Shown one piece after another: positions 43,741-54,095 of a stretch of 64,000 nt of DNA. The notes under the pieces were generated by a model. It worked only from the letters and a program-made list of their open reading frames with translations, did not search any database and was not told the origin of the DNA. Both the position numbers and the translations under genes were made by a program. Location: contig JBBHKE010000773.1 in NCBI GenBank assembly GCA_037447655.1, forward strand, positions 166,310 through 230,309, written 5' to 3'. Each line of letters begins with the position of its first letter. Within the stretch, counting starts at the first letter, position 1. Origin of the DNA: Zygnema cylindricum (lineage: Eukaryota > Streptophyta > Zygnematophyceae > Zygnematales > Zygnemataceae).

Positions 43741-44985
43741 AAGATCAAACACCTTATGAGAGATGGACAGGCCGGAAACCAGACATATCTCACTTAAAGG
43801 TTTTCCGCAGTCAAGTATTCAGTCTAGATACAGATCAATCTAATTGGAAGCTAGATCCTAAAGGAAAACCAGGATACTTATTAGGATATGATGAGGATGT
43901 TAATGGATATATAGTTTATGATCCAAAAAGGGAAGATATAATCTTAGTAAAGCATTTAGTAGTTATGGGTGAAGGAAAGTCTGTGAATCCTTTCAAGTAT
44001 ACAAAGTCACTAAAAATCACATTTGAGTCAGAAAATTCTGATGACTTTGAGCTTCCTAACTATCCACGTTTTAGAGAAGATGACATTCTTGCAGGTACAA
44101 ATCAGACCGAAAACGACTCCGCTGTGGAAACTCTAGTGACAACTCTACTCGAAGCGGAAGACATGGTAGAAATTGATTAGGAATCAAGGGATAGGGGAGA
44201 AAACGAGTTTCCACGAGAACCATCTATTCCGGCCTCAGATTTTGAGGGGACAAGGAGAAGTAGCAAAAAATTGCAAGAAAATAGGTTAATAACAAGGAAA
44301 CTAAACTATCTCATCAAGATGAACCTCAAACTTATGGAGAGGCGATGACTTGTCCAGAAAGAAACCAGTGGAAGACAACCATCAATGAGGAGATGGCCTC
44401 AATTATGGCACCCGATACTTGGGAGCTGGTGGATTGTCCACCTAACCGAAAACCAATCCGTTGTATGTGGGTTTTCAAATTAAAATTGAACCCAGATAAC
44501 ACAATCGAGCGCTACAAGGCCCGATTAGTGGCAAAGAGATTTACACAAAATAAGGGAATTGACTACGAGGAAATCTTTGCCCCGGTGGTCAGATTTCCCT
44601 GCGTCCGCATACTTCTCAGCTTGGCAGCAGCAGAAGACATGGAAGTGCACCAGATGGACATCAAGACAGCCATTTTAGATGGAGAATTCGAAGAGGAGAT
44701 CTTCATGCGACAACCCAAAGGGTTTGTGGAGGAAGGAGAGGAGAGTAAGGTATACCGGCTGATGAAATCTCTTTATGGTTTGAAACAGGCGCCTCGACAG
44801 TGGAATAAGAAGCTTGATGAGTTTCTTACCGGTCTGGGATATATTCGGATCAGCTCAGATCACTCAATCTATGTTTTCGAAGATGAGGAAGGTTTGATAT
44901 TTATTGCAATTTATGTTGATGATTTGCTTGTTTTAAGTAAATCAATGGAAAAAATTAATAAACTGAAAACCGATCTTAATACTGA
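43741..44985 (+). pseudogene. pol: Copia B1 linker and reverse transcriptase
   Basis: A readable linker (ERWTGRKPDISHLKVF, stop near 44178, deletion near 44210) leads into RT from 44345. RT shows CMWVFKLKLNPDNTIERYKA, MDIKTAILDGEFEEEIF, SLYGLKQAPRQWNK and the catalytic YVDD (near 44910). It stops short after KLKTDLN, with no RNase H. This is copia-type RT. Confidence 0.85.
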
Positions 44986-44989
44986 AAAC

Positions 44990-45655
44990 CAGTAATATAT
45001 AATGTACGAATTACGGTAAGGACAAAAATCAATACCGCGCATTTGTTTCGTAAGTGAAACAAATACCACGCATGTATTTATTACGGCTACGATTAAATAC
45101 GAATTTAATCGGACAGCCGGGATTAGCGCCGAGATCGCGGAGGAAGATTTCGACAGTTTGTGGCCATCGCCACATCAGATGACGCGTGGCGAAATTCCGT
45201 TGGATTGTGGAATCTGCGGAGATTATGGCACCGAATCCGAATTCGACATGTGTCGATATTTTGGCCATGTCGTACAATGTCCGTACCTAAAGTACACCGG
45301 CAGCTTTACTTTTTCGTACGGAACTCAATTCTGATTGGTTCCGTACATCAGTAGATAGACTCTGTGAGAGAGATAGGACTTAGAAAAATTAGAAGATAGG
45401 ACCCCCTCTCCCAGAGAGCTTCTGTACAAAAGGTCAACTTTGACCCTCCATTACTTACTGCTCAGGGGAGCAAATTCAGAGATTCTTTTTGCTACCGACT
45501 CAGGGGAGTCTTGCCTTTACAGGGGTGCAGGTGGTCAGGGTTTTTGTCTGCCAGGGTAACAGTTATTTTTGCTGGAAAACAAAGGGGTCAGGATTATCCT
45601 AGAGGCTTCTTGGAAGCTGTCTACTCTGAGGACTTATGGAGGTCTTAGAGTTACA
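44990..45655 (+). repeat. Truncated 5' LTR of copia B2
   Basis: It matches the LTRs at 50287-50950 and beyond from CAGTAATATATAATG onward, but lacks the first 390 or so bases. It ends TTAGAGTTACA before the primer site. One hairpin unit lies near 45032-45065. Confidence 0.85.
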
Positions 45656-45670
45656 GGTTATGGGCCCACC
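45656..45670 (+). other. Half-tRNA primer binding site of B2
   Basis: GGTTATGGGCCCACC; gag ATG at 45660 inside it. Confidence 0.82.
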
Positions 45671-46316
45671 CTCTAGGGTACCAATCTTTAATGGAACTGG
45701 CTTCATATATTGGGAAAGTATGATGATAGGAGCTCTATGCGAAAAAAGGTTTTGGGGGATAGTGAGTGGACGGTTGGGGCGTCCATCAAGTCTTGGAATT
45801 CCTCCAGGGTTGGGAGGAACCAGATTCACCAGGAAAGAGGACCCACCTTCAACGGAGGAAACAAAAGAAGGAGAGGTGGTGGACAAAGGAAAGGAGAAGG
45901 AGACGACCACACCAATAGCAACTGGTTCGAAATTCATGTAACCTATTTCGAGGAATGAGGAGAATGATACTGAAACCTGGGACTTCAACAATATGGCGGC
46001 AAAGCACTTCATCCTACGCCATCTCACTTAAGGACTTGCATGTCCTCATTTGCAGGTAGAAAGAGCATCCGATCTTTGTATGGCTCTCATAGAGATGTAC
46101 CGAAGTGGTACGATTCAGCAACAACAGTTGCCTGATCAGAAAGTTAAGGAGTATGTATACAAAGGGGGAAATATGTTGGATTTTTGCAATGAGCTTGCTA
46201 CACTCTTCATGGAGCTACAGAGTGCGGGAAAAGATTTTAGTGAAAAAGAAAAGGTTAGCTGTTTACTGATGAAGTTACCTGATGAGTTCGTGAACATAGT
46301 TTACCGTGTGTAGGAC
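45660..46316 (+). pseudogene. gag: Copia B2 Gag, N-terminal and capsid part
   Basis: The frame is the same as the long pol frame that follows. MGPPSRVPIFNGTGFIYW opens it. UBN2-like capsid segments DTETWDFNNMAAKHFILRHL, IEMYRSGTIQQQQLP and LLMKLPDEFVNIVYRV are intact. Three stops (near 45939, 46029 and 46311) are single-base changes. Apart from them gag and pol form one uninterrupted polyprotein, the usual copia strategy. Confidence 0.88.
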
Positions 46317-49300
46317 TTGCCTGACTCAAGGTGGATATGGAACTCAGTGGTAGGGATGATTCTCGTTCAAGAAAATACAATTGAGATCCGAAGGGGAGGA
46401 AAGAGTGGCCAAGCCTTGGCAACAGCGACTGATTGGAGGAACAGGGATTCCCGAAAACCGGTCGGAAACTATGGGGGTAAGGAGCAGAAAAAACAGTCCG
46501 ACGAGTTCGAACCAAGGGCTCCCAAAGGACTTTGTCATTTTTGTAAGAAACCGGGGCACTATATGGCAGAGTGCACTAAGCAAACTGAGCTTCGGTTAAA
46601 GGAGGGGCAGACCGGTGGTACCCCGAGAGGAAAGAAAAAGGCCCTTGTCACACACGTACTTGAGGCGAAATCCGAGGACGAGGACGATGAGCTCCTTTTG
46701 GATGAGGAGTTGGAGGCGAAAAATGAGTTCGAAATTCCACGAAGGCATAAATGTGCTTACGGTGGATTGAAAGGTGAAGCAGGCTGGATTGTAGATTCAG
46801 GTGCCTCCATGCACATGTGTAAGGATAGACACCTTTTCACTAAGATAAGAAAGATTCCCACCGTAGAGATAGAGTACGGGGACGGGAGGATAGTCACCAC
46901 TACTCTTGTAGGATCGGTAGATCTAAAAGTGTTAGTAGAAGGAAAGACATCCATATTAACATTCTCCGATGTATTGTTTATTCCGGAGCTGAACAAAAAT
47001 CTTATCTCTACATCAGTATTAGATGATAAGGGTTTTTTTACTAGCACTAGGGAAGGAGTCTTTACTGCTAGTTTTGAAGATGATGTCTATTTCATTGCTG
47101 AGAAAGGTAGCCATGGGATATTTAGGCTGGTTTTAAGTAATGAAAAGAAGAAACTTTATTATGCTGGTGTTCATGATATTATGATGTGGCATAAGAGGCT
47201 TGGGCATGTGAATCTAGATAAGTTAAGAGAGATGAAAAAGATGGGAGTGGTGGAAGGGATTCAGTTCAGTGAAAGTGATGATATAAGTGATTGTAGTGGA
47301 TGTGCTCAAGGTAAAGCACACAGATTACCCTTTCCTAAATCACCCACCTATAAGGGAGAAAAAATTCTAGATCTAGTACGCACAGATATTTGGGGACCGG
47401 CTAAAGTGCCCTCACCGGGTGGGAAGAGATTTATGATGACTATCACTGATGATTGGTCTCGGTATTCCCAAGTGTATTTTTTGAAAAACAAGTCCGGAGC
47501 TCAGGATTGTTTTAGACAATATAAAGCATGGAGCGAAAAACTCCATAAAACTCCAATCAAGAGAATAAAGAGTGAAAATGGTGGAGAGTATACTTCTTAC
47601 CAGTTTGAGAATTTTATGAGGGAAAATGGGGTCCAACACCAAAAGACAGTTCCAGAAAACCCTGAACAGAATGGGGTAGCTGAAATGTTAAATAGAACAC
47701 TAAGTGATAGTGCTAGAAGTATGTTGTCAGATAAAAAGATAGGGAAAAGGTTTTGGGCAGAAGCAATGAACTGTGCTAATTACCTCAAGAATAGAGTTCT
47801 TACTTCAGCTATAAGAGATCAAACACCTTATGAGAGATGGACAGGCCGGAAACCAGACATATCTCACTTAAAGGTTTTCGGCAGTCAAGTGTTCAGTCTA
47901 GATACTGATCGGTCCAATTGGAAGCTAGATCCTAAAGGAAAACCGGGATACTTATTAGGATATGATGAGGATGTTAAAGGATATATAGTTTATGATCCAA
48001 AAAGGGAAGATATAATCTTAGTAAAGCATTTAGTAGTTATGGGTGAAGGAAAGTCTGTGGATCCTTTCAAGTATACAAAGTCACTAAAAATCACATTTGA
48101 GTCAGAAAATTCCGATGACTTTGAGCTTCCTAACTATCCACGTTTTAGAGAAGATGACATTCTTGCAGGAACAAATCAGACCAAAAAGGACTCGGCTGTG
48201 GAAACTCCAGTGACAACTCTACTCGAAGCGGAAGACGTGGTGGAAATTGATTCGGAATCAAGGGATAGGGGAGAAGCCAAGTTTGTTCGAAAAAATCCAC
48301 GAGAACCATCTATTCCGACCTCAGATTTTGAGGGGGGGAGGAGAAGTAGCAAAAGACTGCAAGAAAAACAGGTTAATAACAAGGTAACTAAACTATCTCA
48401 TCAAGATGAACCACAAACTTATGGAGAGGCGATGACTTGTCCAGAAAGAAACCGGTGGAAGACATCCATCAATGAGGAGATGGCTTCAATCATGGGAGCC
48501 GATACTTGGGAGCTGGTGGACTATCCACCTAACCGAAAACCAATCGGTTGTAAGTGGGTTTTCAAATTAAAACTGAACCCAGAAAACACAATCGAACGCT
48601 ACAAGGCCATATTAGTGGCAAAGGGATTTACACAAAAGGAAAGAATTGACTACGAGGAAACCTTTGCCCCGGTGGTCAGATTTCCCTCCGTCCGCATACT
48701 TCTCAGTTTAGCAGCGGCGGACGACATGGAAGTGCATCAGATGGACATCAAGACAGCATTTTTGCATGGAGAATTGGAAGAGGAGATCTTCATGCGACAA
48801 CCCGAAGGGTTTGTGGAGGAAGGAAAGGAAAGTAAGGTATACCGGCTGATTAAATCTCTTTATGGTTTGAAACAGGCGCCTCGACAGTGGAATAAGAAGC
48901 TTGATGAGTTTCTTACCGGTCTGGGATATATTCGGATCAGCTCAGATCACTCAATCTATGTTTTCGAAGATGAGGAAGGTTTGATATTTATTGCAATTTA
49001 TGTTGATGATTTGCTTGTTTTAAGTAAATCAATGGAAAAAATTTATAAACTGAAAACCGATCTTAAGGGGAGATTTGAAATAAAGGATATGGGGGAAGCA
49101 ATATATGTTTTGGGAATTCAAGTTGAGAGAGACCGTAAAAGAAAAATTATAAGATTGACTCAAAAGGAAGCAATAGGGAACATGCTTGAAAAATTTCAAA
49201 TGGATAAAGCTAATAGTTGTACAACTCCAATGGAGTTGAAGAAGGGAAGTGAGGGGAGTGAGGAAGAAGGAGTAATAGTCTTAGACGAGGAATTATCTCC

Positions 49301-49913
49301 TGATGAACAGAAGTTCATGCAGACTATTCCTTACAGGCAAGTAGTGGGAAGTCTAATCTATTTTATGAATTGTACCCGGCCGGATTTAGCTGCAGCTGTA
49401 GGAGTGCTGAGTAGAAGTTTAAATGCTCCCACTAAGAAGGATTGGGAGGCACCTAAGAGAGTCCTTAGATATTTGATAGGAACTAGGGATCTATGGTTGC
49501 ATTTGGGTGGGGAGAATACTGACATCACTACTTGGAGTGATGCCAGTTATGGTGATGCTCCGATGAGGAGATGCACTTCTGGATATGTATTATATGTGGG
49601 TCATTGGGCTTGCTGTTGGAGTAGCAAACAACAAAAAGTTATTGCTCAGTCCACCATGGAGGCTGAGTATATGGCCTCTTGCTCTGCTGTAAAAGAATTG
49701 ATGTGGGTCAAGTCTTTGCTTGGTGAGCTTGGTCACCTTAAGAGTGGTGTGCAGAAAATATTTTGTGATAATCAGGCAGCAATCGCTATTTCTGCCAATC
49801 CTAAACATCATTTTAAAGCCAAACACATGGACATTAGACTCAACTTTGTTAGAGAGAAAGTAGAAAACAAAATAATCAGTTTAGAGTACCGACCACATAG
49901 TTGTAGAAACTAA
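46317..49913 (+). CDS. pol: Copia B2 Pol polyprotein (zinc knuckle, protease, integrase, RT, RNase H)
   Basis: 1198 open codons. Zinc knuckle CHFCKKPGHYMAEC (73-86). Protease DSGAS (160-164). Integrase finger WHKRLGH / CSGC (291-329). Integrase core has Asp357 (TDIWG) and Glu456 (NGVAEML), but the middle position reads SENGGEY, Glu420 instead of Asp. RT has Asp810 (MDIKTAF) and YVDD (895-898). RNase H has Asp1075 (WSDASYG), Glu1115-1117 (MEAEYMA) and Asp1151 (CDNQ). The Met at 46317 is internal; the real start is in gag. The last few codons are read from the nested solo LTR; the true C-terminus is at 50951-51048. The Asp-to-Glu change should cripple integration. Confidence 0.92.
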   Translation: MPDSRWIWNSVVGMILVQENTIEIRRGGKSGQALATATDWRNRDSRKPVGNYGGKEQKKQSDEFEPRAPKGLCHFCKKPGHYMAECTKQTELRLKEGQTGGTPRGKKKALVTHVLEAKSEDEDDELLLDEELEAKNEFEIPRRHKCAYGGLKGEAGWIVDSGASMHMCKDRHLFTKIRKIPTVEIEYGDGRIVTTTLVGSVDLKVLVEGKTSILTFSDVLFIPELNKNLISTSVLDDKGFFTSTREGVFTASFEDDVYFIAEKGSHGIFRLVLSNEKKKLYYAGVHDIMMWHKRLGHVNLDKLREMKKMGVVEGIQFSESDDISDCSGCAQGKAHRLPFPKSPTYKGEKILDLVRTDIWGPAKVPSPGGKRFMMTITDDWSRYSQVYFLKNKSGAQDCFRQYKAWSEKLHKTPIKRIKSENGGEYTSYQFENFMRENGVQHQKTVPENPEQNGVAEMLNRTLSDSARSMLSDKKIGKRFWAEAMNCANYLKNRVLTSAIRDQTPYERWTGRKPDISHLKVFGSQVFSLDTDRSNWKLDPKGKPGYLLGYDEDVKGYIVYDPKREDIILVKHLVVMGEGKSVDPFKYTKSLKITFESENSDDFELPNYPRFREDDILAGTNQTKKDSAVETPVTTLLEAEDVVEIDSESRDRGEAKFVRKNPREPSIPTSDFEGGRRSSKRLQEKQVNNKVTKLSHQDEPQTYGEAMTCPERNRWKTSINEEMASIMGADTWELVDYPPNRKPIGCKWVFKLKLNPENTIERYKAILVAKGFTQKERIDYEETFAPVVRFPSVRILLSLAAADDMEVHQMDIKTAFLHGELEEEIFMRQPEGFVEEGKESKVYRLIKSLYGLKQAPRQWNKKLDEFLTGLGYIRISSDHSIYVFEDEEGLIFIAIYVDDLLVLSKSMEKIYKLKTDLKGRFEIKDMGEAIYVLGIQVERDRKRKIIRLTQKEAIGNMLEKFQMDKANSCTTPMELKKGSEGSEEEGVIVLDEELSPDEQKFMQTIPYRQVVGSLIYFMNCTRPDLAAAVGVLSRSLNAPTKKDWEAPKRVLRYLIGTRDLWLHLGGENTDITTWSDASYGDAPMRRCTSGYVLYVGHWACCWSSKQQKVIAQSTMEAEYMASCSAVKELMWVKSLLGELGHLKSGVQKIFCDNQAAIAISANPKHHFKAKHMDIRLNFVREKVENKIISLEYRPHSCRN

Positions 49914-50950
49914 TGGTTTTATTAGTATTTTCTAGGTCTGAAAAGAAATATAGAAGTCGAGGCAGGTAGTTTCTAACTTCTCTCTCCAACTCTCAAACTT
50001 GTCGCAGTCACTGAGAAATTGGAGAGGAAACTAGAGCCATGGCTACCTTGGCTATCCTGAGGTTTACGAGAATTTTATATTAGGGTTTATTTATTTATTT
50101 AAAAGGTATGTGCCGGCGGCAGGATTTGATCCTTGTACCTACCGGCCGGCAGACAGGAAATAGCCGGTAGCCTTAGCCGTTAAGTCTAGCCGTAGTATTA
50201 CGTAACATGTAGATTGATATTTATTTAAATGATTATACGTGCGATAAATCATTTAACTGAAATGAATTACGGGATACATAGATCCAGTAATATATAATGT
50301 ACGAATTACGGTACAGACAAAAATCAATACCGCGCATTTGTTTCGTAAGTGAAACAAATACTACGCATGTATTTATTACGGCTACGATTAAATACGAATT
50401 TAATCGGACGGCCGGGATTAGCGCCGAGATCGCGGAGGAAGATTTTGGCGGTTTGTGGCAATCGCCAGATCAGATGACGCGTGGCGAAATTCCGTTGGAT
50501 TGTGGAATCTCTGGAGATTATGGCACCGGATCCGGATTTGACATGTGTCGACATTTTGGCCATGTCGTACAATGTCCGTACCTAAAGTACACCGGTAGCT
50601 GTTCTTTTTCATACGGGACTCAATTCTGATTGGTTCCGTACATCAGTAGATAGACTCTGTGAGAGAGATAGGACTTAGAAAAATTAGAAGATAGGACCCC
50701 CTCTCCCAGAGAGCTTCTGTACAAAAGGTCAACTTTGACCCTCCATAACTTACTGCTCAGGGGAGAAAATTCAGAGATTCTTTTTGCTACCGACTCAGGG
50801 GAGTCTTGCCTTTACAGGGGTGCAGGTGGTCAGGGTTTTTGTCTGCCAGAGTGGCAGTTATTTTTGCTTGAACACAAAGGGGTCAGGATTATCCTAGAGG
50901 CTTCTTGGAAGCTGTCTACTCTGAGGACTTATGGAGGTCTCAGAGTTTCA
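49902..50950 (+). repeat. Solo copia LTR inserted in B2 pol
   Basis: TGTAGAAACTAATGG to GAGTTTCA, 1049 bp, with no internal sequence. Target duplication ATAGT (49897-49901) and ATAAT (50951-50955), one mutation apart. It splits RNase H from its last codons. Confidence 0.9.
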
Positions 50951-51061
50951 ATAATGAGATGGTAGCAGATATGATGACCAAACCTATGCCTTGCCCTAAG
51001 CTAATCTTCTGCAGGGAGAAGTGCGGTCTGAAATTAAAGATTGACTAGAAAATAAGTGGAG
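50951..51061 (+). pseudogene. pol: C-terminal tail of B2 Pol and polypurine tract
   Basis: NEMVADMMTKPMPCPKLIF, then CGLKLKID and TAG at 51046-51048, matching the pol tail on the minus strand at 55465-55560. AAAATAAGTGGAG before 51062 is the plus-strand primer. Confidence 0.88.
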
Positions 51062-52129
51062 TGTAAAAATTAATGGTCTTTTTTAAGTATGTTCTAGCTC
51101 TGAATAGAAATATAGAAAGAAGCCGAGGCAGTCTACCTCTAACTTCTCTCTCCCACTCTGAAACTTGTCGCAGTCATTGAGAAATTGGAGAGGAAGCTAG
51201 AGCCATGGCTACCTAGGCTATCCAGAGGTTTACGGGATATAAATATTAGTTTATTTATAATTTATAATATATTTACTAAAATTTATATGCCGCCTCCAGG
51301 ATTTGATCCTGGAACCTGCCGGCAGATAATTAGCCGGTAGCTGATAGGTCTAACCGTTATGTTTAGAGATAGTGTTAGGGACAATAAGGATTGATAATTA
51401 ATTAAACTTTAATATGTAGGATAGTTTATTTAACTGAAATAGTTTTACGGGAGACATAGATCTAGTAATGTAAAAGTACGGATTACGGTACGGATAAGAA
51501 ACCAATACGACGCATTTATTTCTTTACCGAAACGAATACCGCGCACGTATTTATTACGGCTACGTTTAAATGTGAATTTAATCAGACGGCCAAAATTAAA
51601 CGCCGAGATCGCAAAAGAGAATTTCGGCGGTTTTTGATCATAGCCACATCGGATGACACGTGGCGGAATGGCATTGGATCGCGACATCTCCGAGGATTAA
51701 AGGAGCGAATTCGGATATACCACGTGTCGACATTTAAGCCATGTCGTACAATGTTCGTACAGAAAGTACATCGGTAGCTGTACTTTTGTGTATGAAGGAG
51801 TAATCTAATTGGCTCCGTACATCAGTAGATAGAGCCTGTGAGAGAGATAGGACTTAGAAAAATTAGGAGATAGGACCCTCTCTCCTAGAGAGCTTCTGTA
51901 CAAAAGGTCAACTTTGACCCTCCATAACTTACTGCTCAGGGGAGCAAATTCAGAGATTCTTTTTACTATCCACTCAGGGGAGTCTTGCCTTTACAAGGGT
52001 GAAGTTGGTCAGAGTTATTGTTTGCCAAAGTGGCAGTTATTTTTGCTGAAACACAAAGGGGTGAGTGTTATCCTAGAGGCTTCTTCGAAGCTGTCCACTT
52101 TGAGGACTTATTCAGGTCTCAGAGTTTCA
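51062..52129 (+). repeat. 3' LTR of copia B2
   Basis: TGTAAAAATTAATGG to GAGTTTCA, 1068 bp. It carries the tRNA-like palindrome at 51296-51312, a CACGTGGC box near 51658 and the GGTCAACTTTGACC pair near 51906. Confidence 0.9.
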
Positions 52130-52790
52130 CGCCAGTGGGGTACGTCTTGGAAAATGTTCACCCAACAGATGATAAAAGAAAAAAGGTGGTCAACAGCTGG
52201 AACCAAGTGACCAAGGTTCTAGGGACTCCAATAGTTTTTGATGCCGCTCAGGTCGGATCAAGAGCCCACCGAGTTCGGGCTTATCGGACCAACTTGGTTC
52301 CTCTTCACATCCTCCAAAAGTTGTTGAAAACCCAGGTTCCAGATCCCAACATCACAGTTCAACAGATTCTCGGACCAGGGCGCAGGGCCACTCCAGTGAC
52401 CAAAGCCGACAGAACACCCTTTTTCAGTTGCAATGAACCCGGATATCCACGGAAGGCCCTACCCACCTTGGTATCTTTTCCTAAGAGCCATGTTTACCAG
52501 AGAGGCGCACTTGGGATGATATTTGACAATACAGCAAATACTTGGATAGCACCAAGCATTGAGGAACCGGAACAAGCAATGGGATTCCGACAAACAACCA
52601 TAGCAGCATCGAGGTCTCAGCCTCAAAGAGGTGCAGTTTAATCGGGCAAAGTACAGATTTGAATGCAATTTCTTGGGTACTGCGACATCCTCTGGCATTC
52701 TCTAGCCTACACTCTCCAACGTCACGGGGAGCATACCTTCAAGCTCCACTGTTGTTGGCCATGCAAGCTACTCTACAGCTTGAGGGTGGG
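52130..52790 (+). pseudogene. M C5 cytosine methyltransferase, C-terminal half
   Basis: An open frame through 52641. Motif VI reads YVLENVHP (ENV codons 52150-52158). Motif VIII reads VGSRAHRVRAY (52252-52284), the Q/HxRxR-type block that closes the cytosine pocket. FFSCNEPGYPRKALP follows, then the target/motif IX-like EEPEQAMGF. After a frame change, DLNAISWVLRHPLAF resembles the motif X end. Spacing is compact, as in DNMT3/DRM-type enzymes with a short recognition region. It aligns with 63660-63999 of the other copy and supplies the part cut off there. The enzyme would transfer a methyl group from AdoMet to carbon 5 of cytosine. The codons before 52130 are copia LTR, so the long open frame is a chance fusion. 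Confidence 0.82.
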
Positions 52791-53189
52791 AGAGAGGAAA
52801 GAAAACAAAACTTCACACAATTTCATTCAGATAGCACCCTAAAACCAGGAGTTTCCTTAGTGAGGGAGAGCGAAGGCTCAGATTACGGCAGCTTAAGGGA
52901 AGCTGTCAGCAGCAGCGTTTTAACAACCTAGAAAGGGACAGACCCACAGGTCGAGCTATAATTCGACATCTCCCCATGGGGTAGGCCACATGGAAACATT
53001 GGCGGCAGGTGGAACGGGAAGATGGATTGGACTCTAGAGAGAAGCTGGGCCTTGGCCGAAGGCGGCTCTCCAGCATGGGAGGAGAACGGACGGTGTTCGC
53101 TATCGACAGGATGTAGGAGGAATCATAATGGGACCCCACAGTTGACGTCGGCAGGCAGCAAGCCTGTTTGGTAGAAAGTATCCTCTCGG

Positions 53190-53708
53190 TTCGAGGAGAA
53201 GTTCATTACAAGGAGAAAACTTTGGTGGAGCGAGGCTGGGGGAAGTACAAGGCTACATGGCTCCCTCACCATAGTACTCGCCATGAAAGAACCCCGAAAA
53301 ACGATAGATTTTAGGATGTGTGGGAACCCCAAGAGATGCTCAGCGAAAGTCTCCGATCGTTATCCTATGCCTACCCCAGAAGAGATCTTTAACTCTCTTG
53401 CTGGGGCCACCATCTACTCCACGTTGGATATGAAGAATGGATTTCACCAGATTGCAATGGAGCCGAAGCACCAGGAGAGGACCGCTATTTTGGCAAGATC
53501 TGGGCTGTATGAATGGCTATACATGCTATTTGGCCTCAGAAATGCACCTGCCAAATTCCAACGGGCCATGGACGAGGCTCTACGGGGAATGACTTCGCCC
53601 GATGCTACATCGACGATGTGATCATCTTCTCCAAGACATTCAAAGAACACTTGGGGCATATACAGATTGTTTTTTGGGGGCTCCAAGCAGCGGGCTTGAA
53701 GTGTCACC
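53190..53708 (+). pseudogene. pol: M reverse transcriptase, N-terminal half
   Basis: The RT fingers and palm: KTIDFRMC, DRYPMPTPEEIFNSLAGATI, YSTLDMKNGFHQIAM (first Asp), LYEWLYMLFGLRNAPAKFQR. After a frameshift near 53595 the catalytic FARCYIDDVIIFSKT follows, then GLQAAGLKC. This is a clear Ty3/gypsy RT. It ends at 53708 in the middle of the domain because of the copia insertion. Between the methyltransferase and RT (52790-53190) the frame is broken, but EEKLGLGRR and KEKTLVERGWGKYKATWLP suggest a linker. Confidence 0.87.
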
Positions 53709-54095
53709 TATAACTCTGAGACCTCCATAAGTCCTTAGAGTGGAGAGCTTCCAAGAAGCCTCTAGGATAAACCTGACCCCTTTGTGTTTCAGCAAGAATA
53801 ACTGCCACCCTGGCAGACAATAACTCTGAACACCTTCACCGCTGTAAAGGCAAGACTCCCCTGAGTCGATAGCAAAAAGAATCTCTGAATTTGCTCCCCT
53901 GAGCAGTGAGTTATGGAGGGTCAAAGTTGACCTTTTTGTACAGAAGCTCTTTGGGAGAGAGGGTCCTATCTCCTAATTCTTCTAAGTCCTATCTCTCTCA
54001 CAGACTCTATCTACTGATGTACGGAGCCAATCAAATTACACCTCCGTACACAAAAGTACAACTTCCGGTGTACTTTCTGTACGGACATTGTGTTG
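53709..54095 (-). repeat. Inverted copia-B LTR fragment
   Basis: The complement of the last 385 or so LTR bases, beginning at TATAACTCTGAGACC (normally TGAAACTCTG). It breaks off near 54095 at the GTACGGACATTGT stretch. It is flush with target bases TCACC (53704-53708). Confidence 0.85.

Larger units (their letters stand above)
40512..44985 (+). mobile_element. Copia B1: 5' LTR to mid-RT, 3' truncated
   Basis: LTR, half-tRNA primer site, gag, protease, integrase and RT in copia order (integrase before RT). It is broken off within RT after KLKTDLN. At about 44986-44998 the sequence jumps into the middle of an LTR that belongs to copia B2. It is very similar to B2 throughout but has more stops and frameshifts. 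Confidence 0.88.
44986..52129 (+). mobile_element. Copia B2: nearly intact gag-pol with nested solo LTR
   Basis: A truncated 5' LTR (to 45655) is followed by gag and pol in a single frame (only three nonsense changes in gag), an interruption by a solo LTR at 49902-50950, the pol tail, a polypurine tract and a full 3' LTR (51062-52129). It is the best preserved autonomous-type element here and a plausible former pol donor for A1/A2. The 3' LTR abuts gypsy-M sequence at 52130. Confidence 0.9.
52130..53708 (+). mobile_element. Gypsy-M copy 3, 5' half: methyltransferase end and RT start
   Basis: It begins inside the methyltransferase exactly where the B2 LTR ends, and finishes in RT at TCACC, where an inverted copia LTR begins. 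It proves that methyltransferase lies directly upstream of RT in this element. The RT end point is complementary to the start of the minus-strand fragment at 40511. Confidence 0.88.

Noticed and set aside
52018-52641. 207-codon frame as a single gene
   Set aside because: Its first 37 codons are copia LTR and only the rest is methyltransferase; the fusion is an accident of the insertion point.
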